From the NCBI GenBank assembly GCA_910589415.1, contig OU342630.1, positions 46,470,012 to 46,534,011 of the forward strand: a stretch of 64,000 nucleotides of DNA, given 5' to 3'. This DNA is from Malachius bipustulatus (lineage: Eukaryota; Arthropoda; Insecta; Coleoptera; Melyridae). The notes under the pieces are model-generated. The model was not told the DNA's origin. It worked only from the letters and a program-made list of their open reading frames with translations, and did no database searches. Below, piece by piece: positions 10,374 through 23,014 of this stretch; the stretch's first letter is position 1; each line of letters begins with the position of its first letter. The translations under genes were made by a program, and so were the position numbers.

Positions 10374-10519
10374 CTGAAACAATGATTTTATAATAAGCAC
10401 ACAAAGTCACACATAAATTTTATAATAATATTATAAATATTAAAATATTATGATCAGCTTCATATTAAAAGTGCATAAGTCTATAAATTTAAAAAATTTA
10501 GAATTGATGCCAACTGATA

Positions 10520-10605
10520 TTATATTATATTATATTATATTATATTATATTATATTATATTATATTATATTATATTATTATTATATTATATTATATTATA
10601 CTATT
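10520..10605. repeat. ATATT pentanucleotide microsatellite
   Basis: About 15 units of TATAT/ATATT with a few interruptions near the right end, located in intron 1 of SLC44 gene B. Confidence 0.9.
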
Positions 10606-11552
10606 ACTATTATATTTCATATTGTATTGGATCTTGAGATTTTAATTGTTAAATGTCGCCTAAACAGTTTTTTTTTTGTTTTTTGAAACTTGAGATGGCG
10701 TCATGCAATTTCTCTCAGTTAGTGTCTATAAGTCCAAAAAACTGCATTAAATACGAACATCGGTACAAGTCTATTTATTTTACAATTTTGAAAAAGACTT
10801 ATAAACTATGACATAAACTAATAGAACATTCACAATGTAAATCCCTTCTTGAAACATTTTTTCCTCATTTGTTTTCAAAACTTCATTCATCATTTTGGAC
10901 TTGTGCACATATGAAGCCCACATTATGCAGAGGGATTTCTGCTAACTATTCAAAAAAAAAGCTAGTTTTTTTTTTAATGTCACTCATTTTTCCTCCTAGC
11001 TCCATTTTTTTTAATTCTTTTATTAGACACCTTCGTGTCCAACCATGAAATTACAATATGCATAATCGATTTGACAAAAACTTGCCAGCAATTACATATT
11101 ACAAATTCTTGAAGAAGGTAATATTTTATATAGGATCAATATTGATGAATTTTGCTGTGAGTCTTCGTCCTTACCAATTGCTTGATTAACTACATTTTAA
11201 ACTTTATGTTCCTATGTGAGCTGTACCTCTTTTAGAGAAGGAAATCCATATTTTGAAAAAATCTCTTTGTAGCTCGAAACACTTAGTTCAATGACATTCT
11301 AACTTTGTTATTTGTTAGGTATACAATTCAATTTTAATATTTATTAACCGAAATAGGCCTCTATTTACTTTCGACTATTAGATACTTCCCTCTTTGAAAG
11401 AAACCACTTTTTTCATGTTCGGAAACAAAAGGAAATCAGTGGGCTAAATTTAATTAGAATTCTTCAAGCATCCTCGGTTTAGTCTACCATGATGACTACT
11501 ATACTAAAGAGCAATAGTATTTTCTAGTATGACTTTATATATAAAGCTAAAA

Positions 11553-12080
11553 TGTCAAGAACCCTACCGGTTTCGGTTACTGACTATCATCATATATACA
11601 GGTAATACAAAATTTGATGGCGGAGAATTCCAAGAAGGCATTGTAAAGCAGGGTACTGAGATCTGTATGCTCATAAAGCAAATCGGATTATCTCACCTTT
11701 CCAAGAGTCCTTTCCAAGAATTCTCCGCCTTCATATTCTGTACGAACAGTAGGTATAGGGAGCTTGGTTGTAAAGAAGAAAAGGGTGAAAAGTGAAGATT
11801 AGTAGGGAACACAGTACCTATTGGAGGGGGGGGGGGGGGGTAAAACTATAGGCTATGCTATTATGAAAATGAATGAGGAATTTTAATGTTATTTTATTAC
11901 TTACCCCTCCCCCCATCGCCTCCCTTATTCATTTTTTTAATAGCATAACCTATAGTTTCAACCCCCCTCCAATATGTTGTTCCCTACTAATCTTCATTTT
12001 TCACCATTTTCTTCTTACAGCCAAGTTGTCCCTTATACCCCTGATCGGTCAGTGACCGAAACCTGCCCGGTTCTTGCAGT
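11553..12080. mobile_element. Foldback element with poly-G tract
   Basis: The outer arms are GTCAAGAACCCTACCGGTTT (from 11554) and its complement-like AAACCTGCCCGGTTCTTG (to about 12077). Inside are two further palindromes, about 11615-11735 (GGCGGAGAATTCC arms) and about 11745-12045. A run of about 15 G lies at about 11826-11840, with its C-rich partner near 11960. No coding potential. Confidence 0.6.
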
Positions 12081-13160
12081 TGTAGCTAAAATAAAGTCAT
12101 ACCAGAAGAAGACCCCATGTATTTATCCTAGTAGTAAATCTAATTTGTTTGATGGCGGCAGGGTTCGCCGGATTTAAATCAATTGAGTTAGGTAAATCAC
12201 AATTTAAATTAAGTGACTTTTTATATTATTCAATGATTAAAATGAAAAAAAAAATGAAAAATAGTATGGTGAGTATTTATTTTATACAATAAATTGTAAT
12301 TAGTGTCACAGAAAAATCACCAATATAATAATAAGAAGGGTGAAGGGTGCCATAAACCTTATTAGACAATAATTATTATTGATGAAAGCATTGAAAACAT
12401 TACTTTTTATTGGTTTTTTTTGAAACTTGAAACCTTCAAACCCATTGATTGTAATTTATGTTCCTGCTTTAAGTTTGAATAGATGCAGTAGGCAATTATG
12501 GAAACAACAAATTTTTGTATTATTATATTATTATACATATAAATTCAGGTAAAATTCAGGTACCTAATTAAATATGTTTCAATTCTTCAATTAAATTTTA
12601 TTTTTATTTTTTTTATAATAATCCAACAAAACCAAAAGTGAAAAATTACAAGAGAAAAACGCAAAATTTATGGTGTGGCGACCACTCGTTCGTTAGCCCT
12701 CACCAAAATATGAACCTCAAACTTCTCACATATCATCCTGATAGAGGGTAAATGTTAAATGCGGTAGTAAAAATAGTTCTTATCAAAAAATTGTAGATGG
12801 TACAATTTCCTTCAACAAATAATGTTCTTATAGTTTTTCATAGAATGACTGATCGTTTGTGAGGTAGCGATTACAAAAATAAAAATTTTAAATTGTATTT
12901 TTTCAATGGACTCGAACCGGTACTTAATTCTTACTGAACATTCGGCGATTCGGCATAATTTAGCCGAATTTTTCATATTCATTTAGTGATTCGGTAAAAT
13001 ATTGATTCGACACATTCCTAAAAACTAAAATAAACCAGTACAAGACATGTCAAAACCAGACAATACCATTTTCTTATTGTTTGCACCTAAAAATACTTTA
13101 AATATATCATATCGAATTATTAGGAATTAAAAAAAGAAAATTAAAAATCAAATAAAAAAA
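12081..13160. other. Intronic spacer, no gene seen
   Basis: AT-rich sequence inside intron 1 of SLC44 gene B. I see no domain, RNA gene or clear repeat pair. Confidence 0.3.
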
Positions 13161-13756
13161 AGGTAATTTTATACATCCGCGGCTCCTAAGTTTCATCAAT
13201 TTTTTCGGGACCGAGGAGCGAATTAGGGGTGCTGGGTGGGTAAGACGCTAAAAACAGCCATTGCAAACTAATATTAAGGTCACAACTAAGGCCTCTTTGA
13301 CACTACGGTCGAATTTATATTTTTTTCTTCACTTTCAGGGCAAGGAAAATCTTCGAGAATAACAGTAGCACGATTTTTATTTTCAAATTTGCATTTATTT
13401 TGCATTTATATTCCAAAAATCGTAACATCAAATTCTGTGTTCTGGTCGCGATATGAGAAAGCGGTTATATCGGGAGTCCGCGTCTGTATACGTTTGGAAG
13501 TGGTTCCCATTGTCATAAGTGGTTTCATCCGCGTAGTTAGTGTAGTTAGATCCGAGACTAGTGGTATTTCTCGGCGCTTGTGTCAGGACCGTACTTTCGT
13601 TGCACTCCCAAAATCAATTTTTAAAGTCGTTTTGTGGCCTTCCCTTTTATTTGCAAAGCTAATGAATACCTTCCTAGTGTTACTATAGGTATGTTCTCCA
13701 CCCCTATATAGGTGTCATAGTGAAACTGTAGGAGCCGCGGATGTATACAATGACCA
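13161..13756. mobile_element. Terminal-inverted-repeat element B, copy 1
   Basis: About 595 bp with ends GGTAATTTTATACATCCGCG and CGCGGATGTATACAATGACC, i.e. inverted repeats of about 22 bp around ATACATCCGCGGCTCC. The interior (CAATTTTTTCGGGACCGAGG) is shared with copies at 14590-14835 and 18836-21096. No transposase frame, so non-autonomous. It supplies the empty site used to define FB4. Confidence 0.75.
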
Positions 13757-13850
13757 AAAAAATCACAATTCATCAAAACGCTTTCACAATTTGAAAGCAC
13801 TTGGAAATACATTGTTATAACGAGCAAAAAGGAGGTAGTAATCAGAATAA

Positions 13851-14092
13851 AGGCCGGTTCTCACTTGTACGACACCGGACGACAACGACAATGCGATAAC
13901 ACGAAAAAATTGCGGGGGGACTTCACCCTGAGTCTGTTTCCCACTTGTACGACACCCGACATCATGGCACGTCGTCGGGTGTCGTACAAGTGGGAAACAG
14001 ACTCAGGGTGAAGTCCCCCCGCAATTTTTTCGTGTTGTCGCGTTGTCCGCGTTGTCGTTGTCGTCGGGTGTCGTACAAGTGAGAACCGGCCT
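13851..14092. mobile_element. PIF/Harbinger-like short palindromic MITE
   Basis: 242 bp nearly perfect palindrome with termini AGGCCGGTTCTCACTTGTAC and the reverse complement, flanked by TAA on both sides (13848-13850, 14093-14095). A 3 bp TWA-type duplication and GGCC-rich ends fit PIF/Harbinger. It has no coding content. Confidence 0.7.
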
Positions 14093-14589
14093 TAAATATG
14101 GCAACACCACTCTCGACTGGGAGTTCGACACGAGTCAAACCACAAGACCGGGACAGAGATTTAATGCTCATAATTTTATGGCGGCATTTGAGCCTGCTTT
14201 TGTATCAGGTTGAAGTTAAAACAAACAATCATAAAAATTCCCAAATGAAATGAAAAGAAGCTCATTAAAATACAAAATAATAATCCAATCATGCTCAAAT
14301 ATAATGTGTAAAACAAGGACAATTATTGACCAACGTTGTCCAAAGTTGTTTTTTTCTTCTTTAATTAATGTTCTAATTCATTGGTTGATTGGTTGAACTA
14401 ATTCAATGTTCATCAGCTTGAATTAGTTAATTAAATAACCAATTCAAGTTGATGCTTGAAATGAAATAACAGAAAGAAATAAGAAAGACAGCACAGAGGG
14501 ATAAAAGAGTGCATGGTGTTCGAGTTAGTTAATCAGTATGAAACATGAATGAAATTTAACCTCCCCCTTCACTATTTGGTAAATACTTA

Positions 14590-14835
14590 CATCCACGTGT
14601 CGTAAGTTCCATCAATTTTTTCGGGACCGAGGAGCGAAATAGGGGTGCTGGGTGGGTAAGAAGCTAAAAACAGCATTTGCAAACTAATATTGAGGTCAAA
14701 ACTAAGGCCTCTTTGACACTACGGTCGCATTGCTATTTTTTCTTCACTTTCAGGCCAAGTAATATCTTCGAAATTAATAGTAGCACGATTATTATTTTGC
14801 ATTTGCATTCCAAAAAGGGTGACATCGATCACTAT
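14590..14835. mobile_element. Element B, partial copy
   Basis: It repeats the left half of element B (CAATTTTTTCGGGACCGAGG and GGCCTCTTTGACACTACGGTC) but breaks off near 14835. The right terminal repeat is missing. Confidence 0.65.
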
Positions 14836-15466
14836 TATAGTCACTAGTATAGTCCGGATACATTATGAGTGAGCTTGGGGACTTTCAACATCGCTGAACG
14901 TCACGCTGTTTTGAAAAGCGCTGCCAGCTGCTGCCAAGGTCATCCAGCTACTGTAATCTACGCTTTTTCAAAACAGCCCTATTGCTGTCGCTGTCTATTT
15001 CTTTTTTGACGGTCTTCAATATAAGGGTTGTTAAAGTAGGACAACATACACCCAAGAAGATAAGATTAAAAGAATGGTTTTATTATATCAGCAAAGGTCT
15101 GCACTAGGGGCAACGGCGCCAGAGACGTCCGACTGTGGAATCTCTGATATACCGTATCATCTGTTGTCGTGGTCACGTTCCGCGCACAGAGAGATGCGGG
15201 GGAGCGGGGGTCTGGGCTTAATCGCCGGAACTAAGAGGAGACAATCTCACTAAAAAACCTAAATCCTAAGGCGGGGGTCCAGGCTGATGGGATGCGTGAC
15301 TGGATAGAAGACCAGCTCTACTGGATTCAACCTTGGGTCACCAGGGGGCACCCCATTGTATCAATCCCCTCACCTTTGCATGCGGGGCTCTGCATAGGTG
15401 GAACACCCTTCCCTAGCTACTCGTGGGATCAACCATGGTAAGAAATAAAAAACCAAGAAATCGCGG
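14836..15466. other. Unclassified intronic sequence
   Basis: GC content rises between about 15090 and 15460 (for example GCGGGGGAGCGGGGGTCTGG). This suggests unidentified repeat sequence ahead of the LINE fragment. No domain could be read. Confidence 0.25.
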
Positions 15467-15965
15467 GACATCACCGCAAAAGAACCATTCTGTGGCTTCG
15501 AAGATACTTTCTTCAAGCAAAACTCCAAAAGGAAGAAGAAAACTGAGAGAAACCCATTGGAGGCAGGGTTGAGACAAGCCAAAGAACTTCTCGGGAATTT
15601 TAACCGAGAGAGGTCGAAGATACTCTTCAACCTCAGCAAGGAACGTCTCAGAACACTGACGGGATTCCTAACGGGACATTGCAAGCTCAAGGAACACCTG
15701 AGGAAGTTAGACATAGAAGCAAAAGGCGTCTGCAGATTCTGCGGGAAAGGAGACGAGACACCACGTCACCTGCTGCTCAACTGCGATGCGATAGAACTCA
15801 AAAGAAGTAATGTTCTGGGCCACCCCGACCTTTATCCTCTCCAAATCCTGAAGTTTCTCAAGGAAACGGACTTGGAGAGAGTGCTTCACTAAAGGGATTT
15901 CACACCAGGCGAAGCAAAGTAGAGGGGATACAATAGATCTTTTAGGTCGCAGTAACTTAATCACC
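15467..15965 (+). mobile_element. 3' fragment of RNase H-type LINE (copy 1)
   Basis: It encodes the C-terminal end of a LINE polyprotein: RQAKELLGNFNRERSK, a TGFLTGHCKL block, then a zinc-binding motif GVCRFCGKGDETPRHLLLNC (C-x2-C, H, C) ending in a stop at 15892. The same block is at 38500-38860 in a longer copy. The 3' UTR ends near AATCACCCTCAAGAATAC. Reverse transcriptase and RNase H are absent; it is a 5'-truncated insertion in intron 1 of SLC44 gene B. Confidence 0.75.
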
Positions 15966-18093
15966 CTCAAGAATACAAATACAATACACACTCAAATAAA
16001 TAAACCTCAGGCAAGAATGTTCGATTAGATGTTTTTAAATTATTAATTTTTAATTTGTTTAATGGATACACAAATTGTATTAACATGTTTCAATTTCCTT
16101 TTTAATTTTTAAAAATGTTTTAAAATGTTTCTTAATTTATAATCCTGCAACTTGCATGCCTACATGCAGCATGCAGCTATCACAGGGTTCGAACATAGGA
16201 ATGAAATGAAAAACATTTAAGGAGGTGGTTTTGATAAAATCTTGAGCTGATCATAAAAGCAGGCTATTGTAAGGGACGATTCCTGAATCCGTCTCTACGG
16301 CGCCAAGATAAGCTCTGACCACGATAAGGTAAAATAAATCTATCACAAAATATTGAAATTAGCATGCTAGGAGATGCTTTCAAGTTCTTGAAAGACCTGC
16401 AATCTACACACACAACAATATGTCGAGTGATATACCCCAGGACTGTCCTAAAAGGGACGTGAGAACACACCGGGGGTTGAATTTTATTTTATCAGTCAGT
16501 TGTCCCGACAGCCAGCGTGAGTTCGGACAGGCCGTATGTGCTGTTGTTAATATCGAATTTGTTATTAATATTGTGACACTCTGTGTTGATTTGTGTGTGT
16601 GATTGGCTAAAGGATTAATTACCTTACCATTAATTAAAGGTGAGTGATCACTGAGTACATTATCAATTATTATTATGAAGAAATTATGATAGTGGCCTTG
16701 CTAGAATTTAACACTAATTAGTAATTAATAATAAAACCAGAATGGCTATTTGGCATGACCCAACTTTCTTTGATATTAGATCGAAGCTATTTGATGCAAT
16801 GTGCAGTAGAGCATAGAATTATTATTAAGTTTTCCTTCTATTAATTTTCCTGGGAACTATGGGGTAGGTGTATCTCCCATAGACCTCTCCCTTGAAGTGG
16901 ATGGTATAATGTATCGGCCGCATTTTTCTACATCCAAGGATTCCAAGGCGAGAGATTACTGGAAAGGAGCGTTCTGCCGGTCAGACGTCCTCACTGGAAA
17001 ACTGTGGTGGTTTTCTTCCAGTTAGTCTAACCTCGGAGTCGGATAGTTTGGGTAGGCCGCAATAAATTGTGTGCCTTTATTATTTTCAGGGCTATCCCGC
17101 CTATGCGCAGCCCCCTGTATCTTTTCCAGGGCTTTCCCGCCTATGGCGGCCCCCTGTATCTTCGAATTATTATTTTATTCACCCAACTATAGCGGTCTCA
17201 TTTTATTATTGAATTATTATTTGAAGAACCAGAGATATTGAGCTCAGACGTCAGGCGTGGTGGTTTATTATTATATTTTATTGAAGTGCCGTGGGGTCGC
17301 GGAAGTCTACCTGCCGGTCAGGAGCTTTCTGGGGACACAGGTGATCCCCCAGTGATACCCTGTGCTTTGGGCTCTTATAAGTGTACGTCTAATAATTAAT
17401 TATTGACCACTTTGGTAATAAGTAGAAATTGGCAATTCGACAAGCGGCTGACAACCTCCATGCAGCTGCCGCCATCATCAGGACCTGGCTGCCAACATCA
17501 GGAGCAATTGCTGCTGCAGGCAGGAACTGCTTGCTACCACCGAGCGAATTCACTGGCCGCTGTCGACCACAGTCCATATGAAGAAGTGCATAAAATAATT
17601 TACACGACATAAGCACCACAAGAGGCGGGTCGGCGGGCATGGAGGCATACTGCCGCTCGGTATGTTCTCGGGTGCAGCATGTAGCCCCTCCATGCCTACC
17701 TATTTATATTTTTTCATTTTATTATTTTTTTTTATTTTGAGCCTCACCCCAAAGCGTTACCGCCGCGCCGAACCTGTTGTCCAGTCTTTCTGCACAGCAG
17801 CTCAGCACCTTATCTTTTCCTTAAGTAGTAGCTAACTGAATGAATATTTTTAGATTGTATCAAGCATCAAGTCGAAGTAAATGCATTATAACTGGATCCA
17901 GTTAGTGTACTCCTCGGTGTACTCATAAGTGTATTTTTATTCTAGAAGACAGAATAATTACTACAAAAACTCCACACGACACCTCCAGGTCTGTTGTTTC
18001 ACAAGTCGTAAAGACGAGCTTCACGTACTTCATAAATTAAACCAGCAAGAGGTATGATAAACTCACAGAAACTCACATATTGTAGTAGATCTA
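15966..18093. other. Unclassified intronic sequence with a 36 bp direct repeat
   Basis: No gene recognised. Two tandem copies of a block containing GCCCCCTGTATCTT and TCCCGCCTATG lie at 17087-17122 and 17126-17161. The stretch from about 16267 (TGTAAGGGACG) has the mixed composition of a solo LTR, but I found no second copy or CA end to confirm it. Confidence 0.3.
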
Positions 18094-18305
18094 TACAGGG
18101 TGTCCCTGAATTGGTGTTACAAACTTAAAGGGGGGATAGTACGTCCAAAAAAAATCAAATTTTTTTTTTATACCCTTTAAAATGCACCGTTTTTGAGATA
18201 CAGGGTGTTTAAGTTGAAAAAATTAATTCGTTTTTTGCGGATAACTTGGGAACCGCTTGTCGCACGGATACCAGCTTTTGTACAAATAGGAACCTTAAAA
18301 AAATA

Positions 18306-18836
18306 ATAATTTCTAATGCGAAATGATTGGCTTTGCATAAAGCAGTGGCGGAGATTTTGGGGTTGACAAGGTTTTTTCGCCCCTATTTTCTACGCCACTG
18401 GGAAGATAGCTGCTTTGGAAACATTTTATAAAATTTTGGAGTTTTTTACGCAAAAAATTATTCTTTGTTAAAAAAAAGTGAAAAATTTTTAAATTGTTAA
18501 TACTTAGAGTTTTGTTAAATTGAATCTTGTTAATAACAATCATTAAAATTCAATTTATCTTTCGTTATGGTGGCAATGGTTTTCCAATTAAAATTTTGTG
18601 TCTTTGAGTTTAATTTTTTGATCATAATATGCCCTTTTTTTCAAAAATGGTTAGTTTCACAAAAAATTACAAAGAATAATTTTTTGCGTAAAAAACTCCA
18701 AAATTTTATAAAATGTTTCCAAAGCAGCTATCTTCCCAGTGGCGTAGAAAATAGGGGCGAAAAAACCTTGTCAACCCCAAAATCTCCGCCACTGCTTTAT
18801 GCAAAGCCAATCATTTCGCATTAGAAAATTATTATG
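18306..18836. repeat. Inner palindrome of FB3
   Basis: About 530 bp inverted repeat. TTCTAATGCGAAATGATTGG at the left mirrors CCAATCATTTCGCATTAGAA at the right, with the centre near 18570. The open frames at 18313-18543 (minus) and 18567-18824 (plus) give the same peptide and are a consequence of the symmetry. Confidence 0.75.
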
Positions 18837-21096
18837 GTAATTGTATACATCCGCGGCTCCTACGTTTCATCAATTTTTTCGGGACCGAGGAGCGAAATAG
18901 GGGTGCTGGGTGGGTAAGAAGCTAAAAACAGCCATTGCTAACTAATATTAAGGTCACAGCTAAGGTCTCTTTGACACTACGGTCGAATTTCTATTTTTTT
19001 CTTCACTTTCAGGGCAAGGAAAATCTTCGAAATGAACAGCAGCATGGTTTTTATTTTGAATTTTGCATTTATTTTTCATTTATATTCCAAAAATCGCAAC
19101 ATCAATCCCTGTGAACGGGACACGATATATGAAAGCGGATATAGCGCTAAATACGTCTCTGCTCGCTTCGAAGCGCTTGGCTATTGTTGTGAAGTGGTTA
19201 TTTCCTAAAGTCGAGGTGTTTAATCCGCGCCTCTCGTCAGGACCGTATTCTCTTCGCACTCTCAAAATCGGTTTTTAAAGCCGTTTTATGGCATTCCCTT
19301 TCATTTGCAAAGCAAATGAATATCTTCCTGGTGTTACTATAGGTATGTTCTCCACGCCTATACAGGGTTACTGGTAACTGGATACATTCCTTTGGTGATC
19401 TGATAAAACTAGAGGTAAGGAGTAAATTAACCCCAACATGCACTATACAAAACTCAATAGATTTTGAGATATTTCGATTTTCAACTTTTCTTAAAAAAAT
19501 GGTTTCAAATGTCTTGAAATGTAATTTTCAAAAAATCTACTTTAACTTTTTGATTTTTTTTTTTGCTGGAATACTTGTCCAATACTATGTTTCCTTCTGG
19601 AATAAAAAATATCCTGAGGTATTTCGATCGTGTGAAAATTTCAAAGAAAAACTTTCACAAACTATTTTTTTTTAATAAGATTTAAAAGTTTTTACAAGTT
19701 ATTTTCGCAAAATTGTCAAGGCAACTTGCGTACAAATTGTTTTAAAAACTTTCTTAGTGTAGTACCTATCTAACAAGGTAAACGAATCTTGTACAAGAAT
19801 AACAGAATCTCCCCGCTATGTACCGTTACCGAGGAACAAATCCTTAAGTCGGGACGTTTTAAAAAAAATACGGCCCTGAACGGGGGTCTTAAAATTCTCT
19901 GATCCGGCCCATTTTCAACAGGTCGTATTTGGGGGTGACGAGCTTCGTCCCTACCAAGTTTCGTCCCGATCGGTAAAACTTTCAGACACTTTAGTGGCTA
20001 TTACTAGGCTATTCCCGAAAAATCCCGAAATTCCCGAAAAAATGACACTTCCCGGGAACGGATCCCGCTCATTTTCAATAGGCATCGTGCCACGGTGCGC
20101 CTCTTCAATCGAGCAAAATTTCAACTTTCCCACATGAAAACTGGCGGATCTAGAGTGTTTCCTAGCAAAGTCACAGAAGTTTCGTAAGTATACGTATTCT
20201 TGTGCCCGAAAAATGTCTGTCTGTCGGTCTGTCTGTCTGTTACTTTGCTAGGAAACACTCTAGAGCCGCCAGTTTTCATGTGGGAAAGTTGAAATTTTGC
20301 TCAATTGAAGAGGGGCACCGTGGCACGATGCCTATTGAAAATGAGCGGGATCCGTTCCCGGGAAGTGTCATTTTTTCGGGAATTTCGGGATTTTTCGGGA
20401 ATAGCCTAGTAATAGCCACTAAAGTGTCTGAAAGTTTTACCGATCGGGACGAAACTTGGTAGGGACGAAGCTCGTCACCCCCAAATACGACCTATTGAAA
20501 ATGGGCCGGATCAGAGAATTTTAAGACCCCCGTTCAGGGCCGTATTTTTTTTAAAACGTCCCGACTTAAGGATTTGTTCCTCGGTAACGGTACATAGCGG
20601 GGAGATTCTGTTATTCTTGTACAAGATTCGTACCTTGTTAGATAGGTACTACACTAAGAAAGTTTTTAAAACAATTTGTACGCAAGTTGCCTTGACAATT
20701 TTGCGAAAATAACTTGTAAAAACTTTTAAATCTTATTTAAAAAAAATAGTTTGTGAAAGTTTTTCTTTGAAATTTTCACACGATCGAAATACCTCAGGAT
20801 ATTTTTTATTCCAGAAGGAAACATAGTATTGGACAAGTATTCCAGCAAAAAAAAAATCAAAAAGTTAAAGTAGATTTTTTGAAAATTACATTTCAAGACA
20901 TTTGAAACCATTTTTTTAAGAAAAGTTGAAAATCGAAATATCTCAAAATCTATTGAGTTTTGTATAGTGCATGTTGGGGTTAATTTACTCCTTACCTCTT
21001 GTTTTATCAGATCACCAAAGGAATGTATCCAGTTACCAGTAACCCTGTATAGGTGCCATAGTGAAACTGTAGGAGCCGCGGATGTATATAATGACC
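18836..21096. mobile_element. Element B, copy split by FB4
   Basis: The left half (18836-19360) and right half (21050-21096) together match element B copy 1, including TATACATCCGCGGCTCC at the left and GGAGCCGCGGATGTATA at the right. The FB4 palindrome lies between them. Confidence 0.75.
19361..21049. mobile_element. Foldback element FB4, 1.7 kb palindrome
   Basis: Begins TACAGGGTTACTGGTAACTG and ends CAGTTACCAGTAACCCTGTA. The two arms are about 820 bp each and nearly identical, around a centre near 20205 with TGTCTG repeats (20214-20245). The empty site in element B copy 1 reads CCTATATAGG, whereas here it reads CCTA-TACAGGG...CCCTGTA-TAGG. This gives element ends CAGGG/CCCTG and a TA target duplication. 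Frames at 19951-20133 and 20202-20462 are mirror images, not genes. Confidence 0.88.
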
Positions 21097-21317
21097 ATTA
21101 TTACTTTTTTAAGGTTCCTATTTGTACAAAAGCTGGTATCCGTGCGACAAGCGGTTCCCAAGCTATCCGCAAAAAACGAATTAATTTTTTCAACTTAAAC
21201 ACCCTGTATCTCAAAAACGGTGCATTTTAAAGGGTATGTTTAAAAAAAAAAATTGAATTTTTTGGGACGTATTATCCCCCCTTTAAGTTTGTAACACCAA
21301 TTCAGGGACACCCTGTA

Positions 21318-22140
21318 TAGCAAAGTGGTATCTACGATTTATCCTGACAAATTAGCCACATCGGCAGATCAATAAATGGATCTGGAAAGCCTTAATTACC
21401 TGGCAATGCAGGGCTGTTGACTGACCGAGTAATGAGACGAAAAATGAGCAATAATAATTAATATGCTGAAATATAATCATGTCTCCACCACTGATATTTT
21501 ATATTTATATGCTTTCGTCACAGTCTCTGCTTTACGAAATAATTTTATGGCTTATTTATTGTTATTTTCCATCCGGACACACCCTACACCTCGCCCTACA
21601 CTATAGTTAATAATACTTATAATTTTAAATAAAAATTAGTTATCAAAGATAACTTGACAACATACCTAGCAGTATGCAGTCATAATCATAATAATTTTCT
21701 TTATCATAGCTTGGATTGTATTTACTTATGTGATTGCTATTATAATAACTGATAAAAATATCACCCACCACTATCTGGAAAGATATCATTGCACAAGAAT
21801 AAAATCAACAAGGTTAAAATGTTGACCTTTTTACCACGTCATATAGGTACTATGTACCTACAGAATACGTATTATATAGTAAGTACATAAATATAACAGG
21901 ATTACCAAGAACCATTACTACCTACTGCGGGGAATCCCCATATTATTTCTCTTTATTGACATTTCTGTGCCTATTCCTTTGTGGAAAATGGAAATTATCA
22001 GCCTATAATAATTGATAATAGAAATGGGAATTCTTAGCAACCTATAGCACATAAGTAAGGTAATACAAATACAGCACTTGGTAAGGTAGGTATAGATACT
22101 TACAATATTATAAACAATATAAAAAAAAAAATGTTCAAGT
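21318..22140. other. Intronic spacer, no gene seen
   Basis: AT-rich sequence in intron 1 of SLC44 gene B, between FB3 and exon 1. No feature recognised. Confidence 0.3.
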
Positions 22141-22147
22141 GTCTTAC

Positions 22148-22171
22148 CAATTCTACTCTATCGTTATTCAT
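22148..22171 (-). CDS. SLC44 choline-transporter-like gene B, putative exon 1
   Basis: ATG (22171-22169) with A at -3 starts an eight-codon exon, MNNDRVEL, ending at a GTAAGA donor (22147). It joins exon 2 in phase 0. The call rests on the donor, the start context and phase agreement, so it is less certain than exons 2-4. SLC44 proteins are plasma or mitochondrial membrane transporters of choline (and, for SLC44A1/2, ethanolamine) with a cytoplasmic N-terminus like this one. Alternative upstream starts are possible. Confidence 0.5.
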
Positions 22172-22863
22172 GTTGGACAGTAGACCTAGGTATTTTAGTA
22201 TTTCCAACCCAAGTCCCTTAACTATTTCTCTTCTACTTTGTTTCCTGATAATCCTGACTAGGTGGTAAACAAAAACGATGCCGCCGATCCGATGTGCAAC
22301 GTGCAACAAATAAATTTATAAATAACTTTTAATGCTAGTTTAGTTTAGTACAGAGACACAGAGTAAATGACAGAGTAAATGACAGAGTACAGAGACTGTG
22401 ACTAACTAGTGTGACTGTACTTGGTCTGATGGTCTGTGGTCTGGTGTCTGGGTACTGATAAAATAAAAATAAAAATACTGTTTGTTTATGTTATGATGTA
22501 TAGACTAGTGATGAGTGATAGAATAGGATAGGTACCTACTGGTGACTGGTGGTAACTGGTGAGTTGTGTCGTTACTCGTTATCGTTATTCCAAGGTTATT
22601 TTTATAAATAACGGTACTGGAATAACGAGTTATAAACCTAGTTAGAGGGTTTCGAATTTCGATACTATTGGCAGAATGCACTAATTATAGATCGTTATGG
22701 GAATGAAATTAAATAAAACACCGTAATGAAATGAGAGTAAACGTATATTACTTGACTGCTTGCTTCGACAGCTTCTTAAGAAGTGATTGTAAGGACCGAG
22801 ACTCCGTCGTTTCCTTTTAACAAAACACCCATGTAGGGTCTCGACTGTTTACATACATAAAAA

Positions 22864-23014
22864 ATTAAGACAGGACAAATTTGATTCAAAGTCTCTGAAA
22901 GGGATCCTTGTCGGTTATGAATCGAATGGTTATAAAATATGGATCCATGAAATTGCTCAATTCACAAAAGCTCGGGACGTAATAGTTGACGAAACTAATT
23001 TTTCAAACCTCTAG
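22864..23014 (+). pseudogene. Ty1/copia integrase-region relic
   Basis: An open stretch reads KLRQDKFDSKSLKGILVGYE, then SNGYKIW and ARDVIVDETNFS, ending at TAG. The K-x-G-I-x-V-G-Y motif followed by a RDVxxDE motif is the conserved segment between integrase and reverse transcriptase of copia polyproteins. Nothing else of the element is recognisable on either side, so it is an isolated relic in the spacer between the two SLC44 genes. Confidence 0.7.

Larger units (their letters stand above)
18094..21317. mobile_element. Foldback element FB3, host of two nested insertions
   Basis: Ends TACAGGGTGTCCCTGAATTG (18094) and CAATTCAGGGACACCCTGTA (to 21317). The arms run about 210 bp inward (to about 18305 and from about 21100). 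The right-arm peptide-like stretch (ACAAAAGCTGGTATCCGTGC) is the complement of the left one. Element B with FB4 inside it interrupts the centre. Flanks are CTA/TAG, consistent with a TA duplication. Confidence 0.8.

Noticed and set aside
10450..10686. 78-codon Ile/Tyr repeat frame
   Set aside because: It is the ATATT microsatellite translated.
16267..18060. Possible solo LTR starting TGTAAGGGACG
   Set aside because: No matching CA end, target duplication or second copy found.
18313..20462. Mirror-image frames (18313/18567 and 19951/20202)
   Set aside because: They arise from inverted repeat arms and are not conserved proteins.
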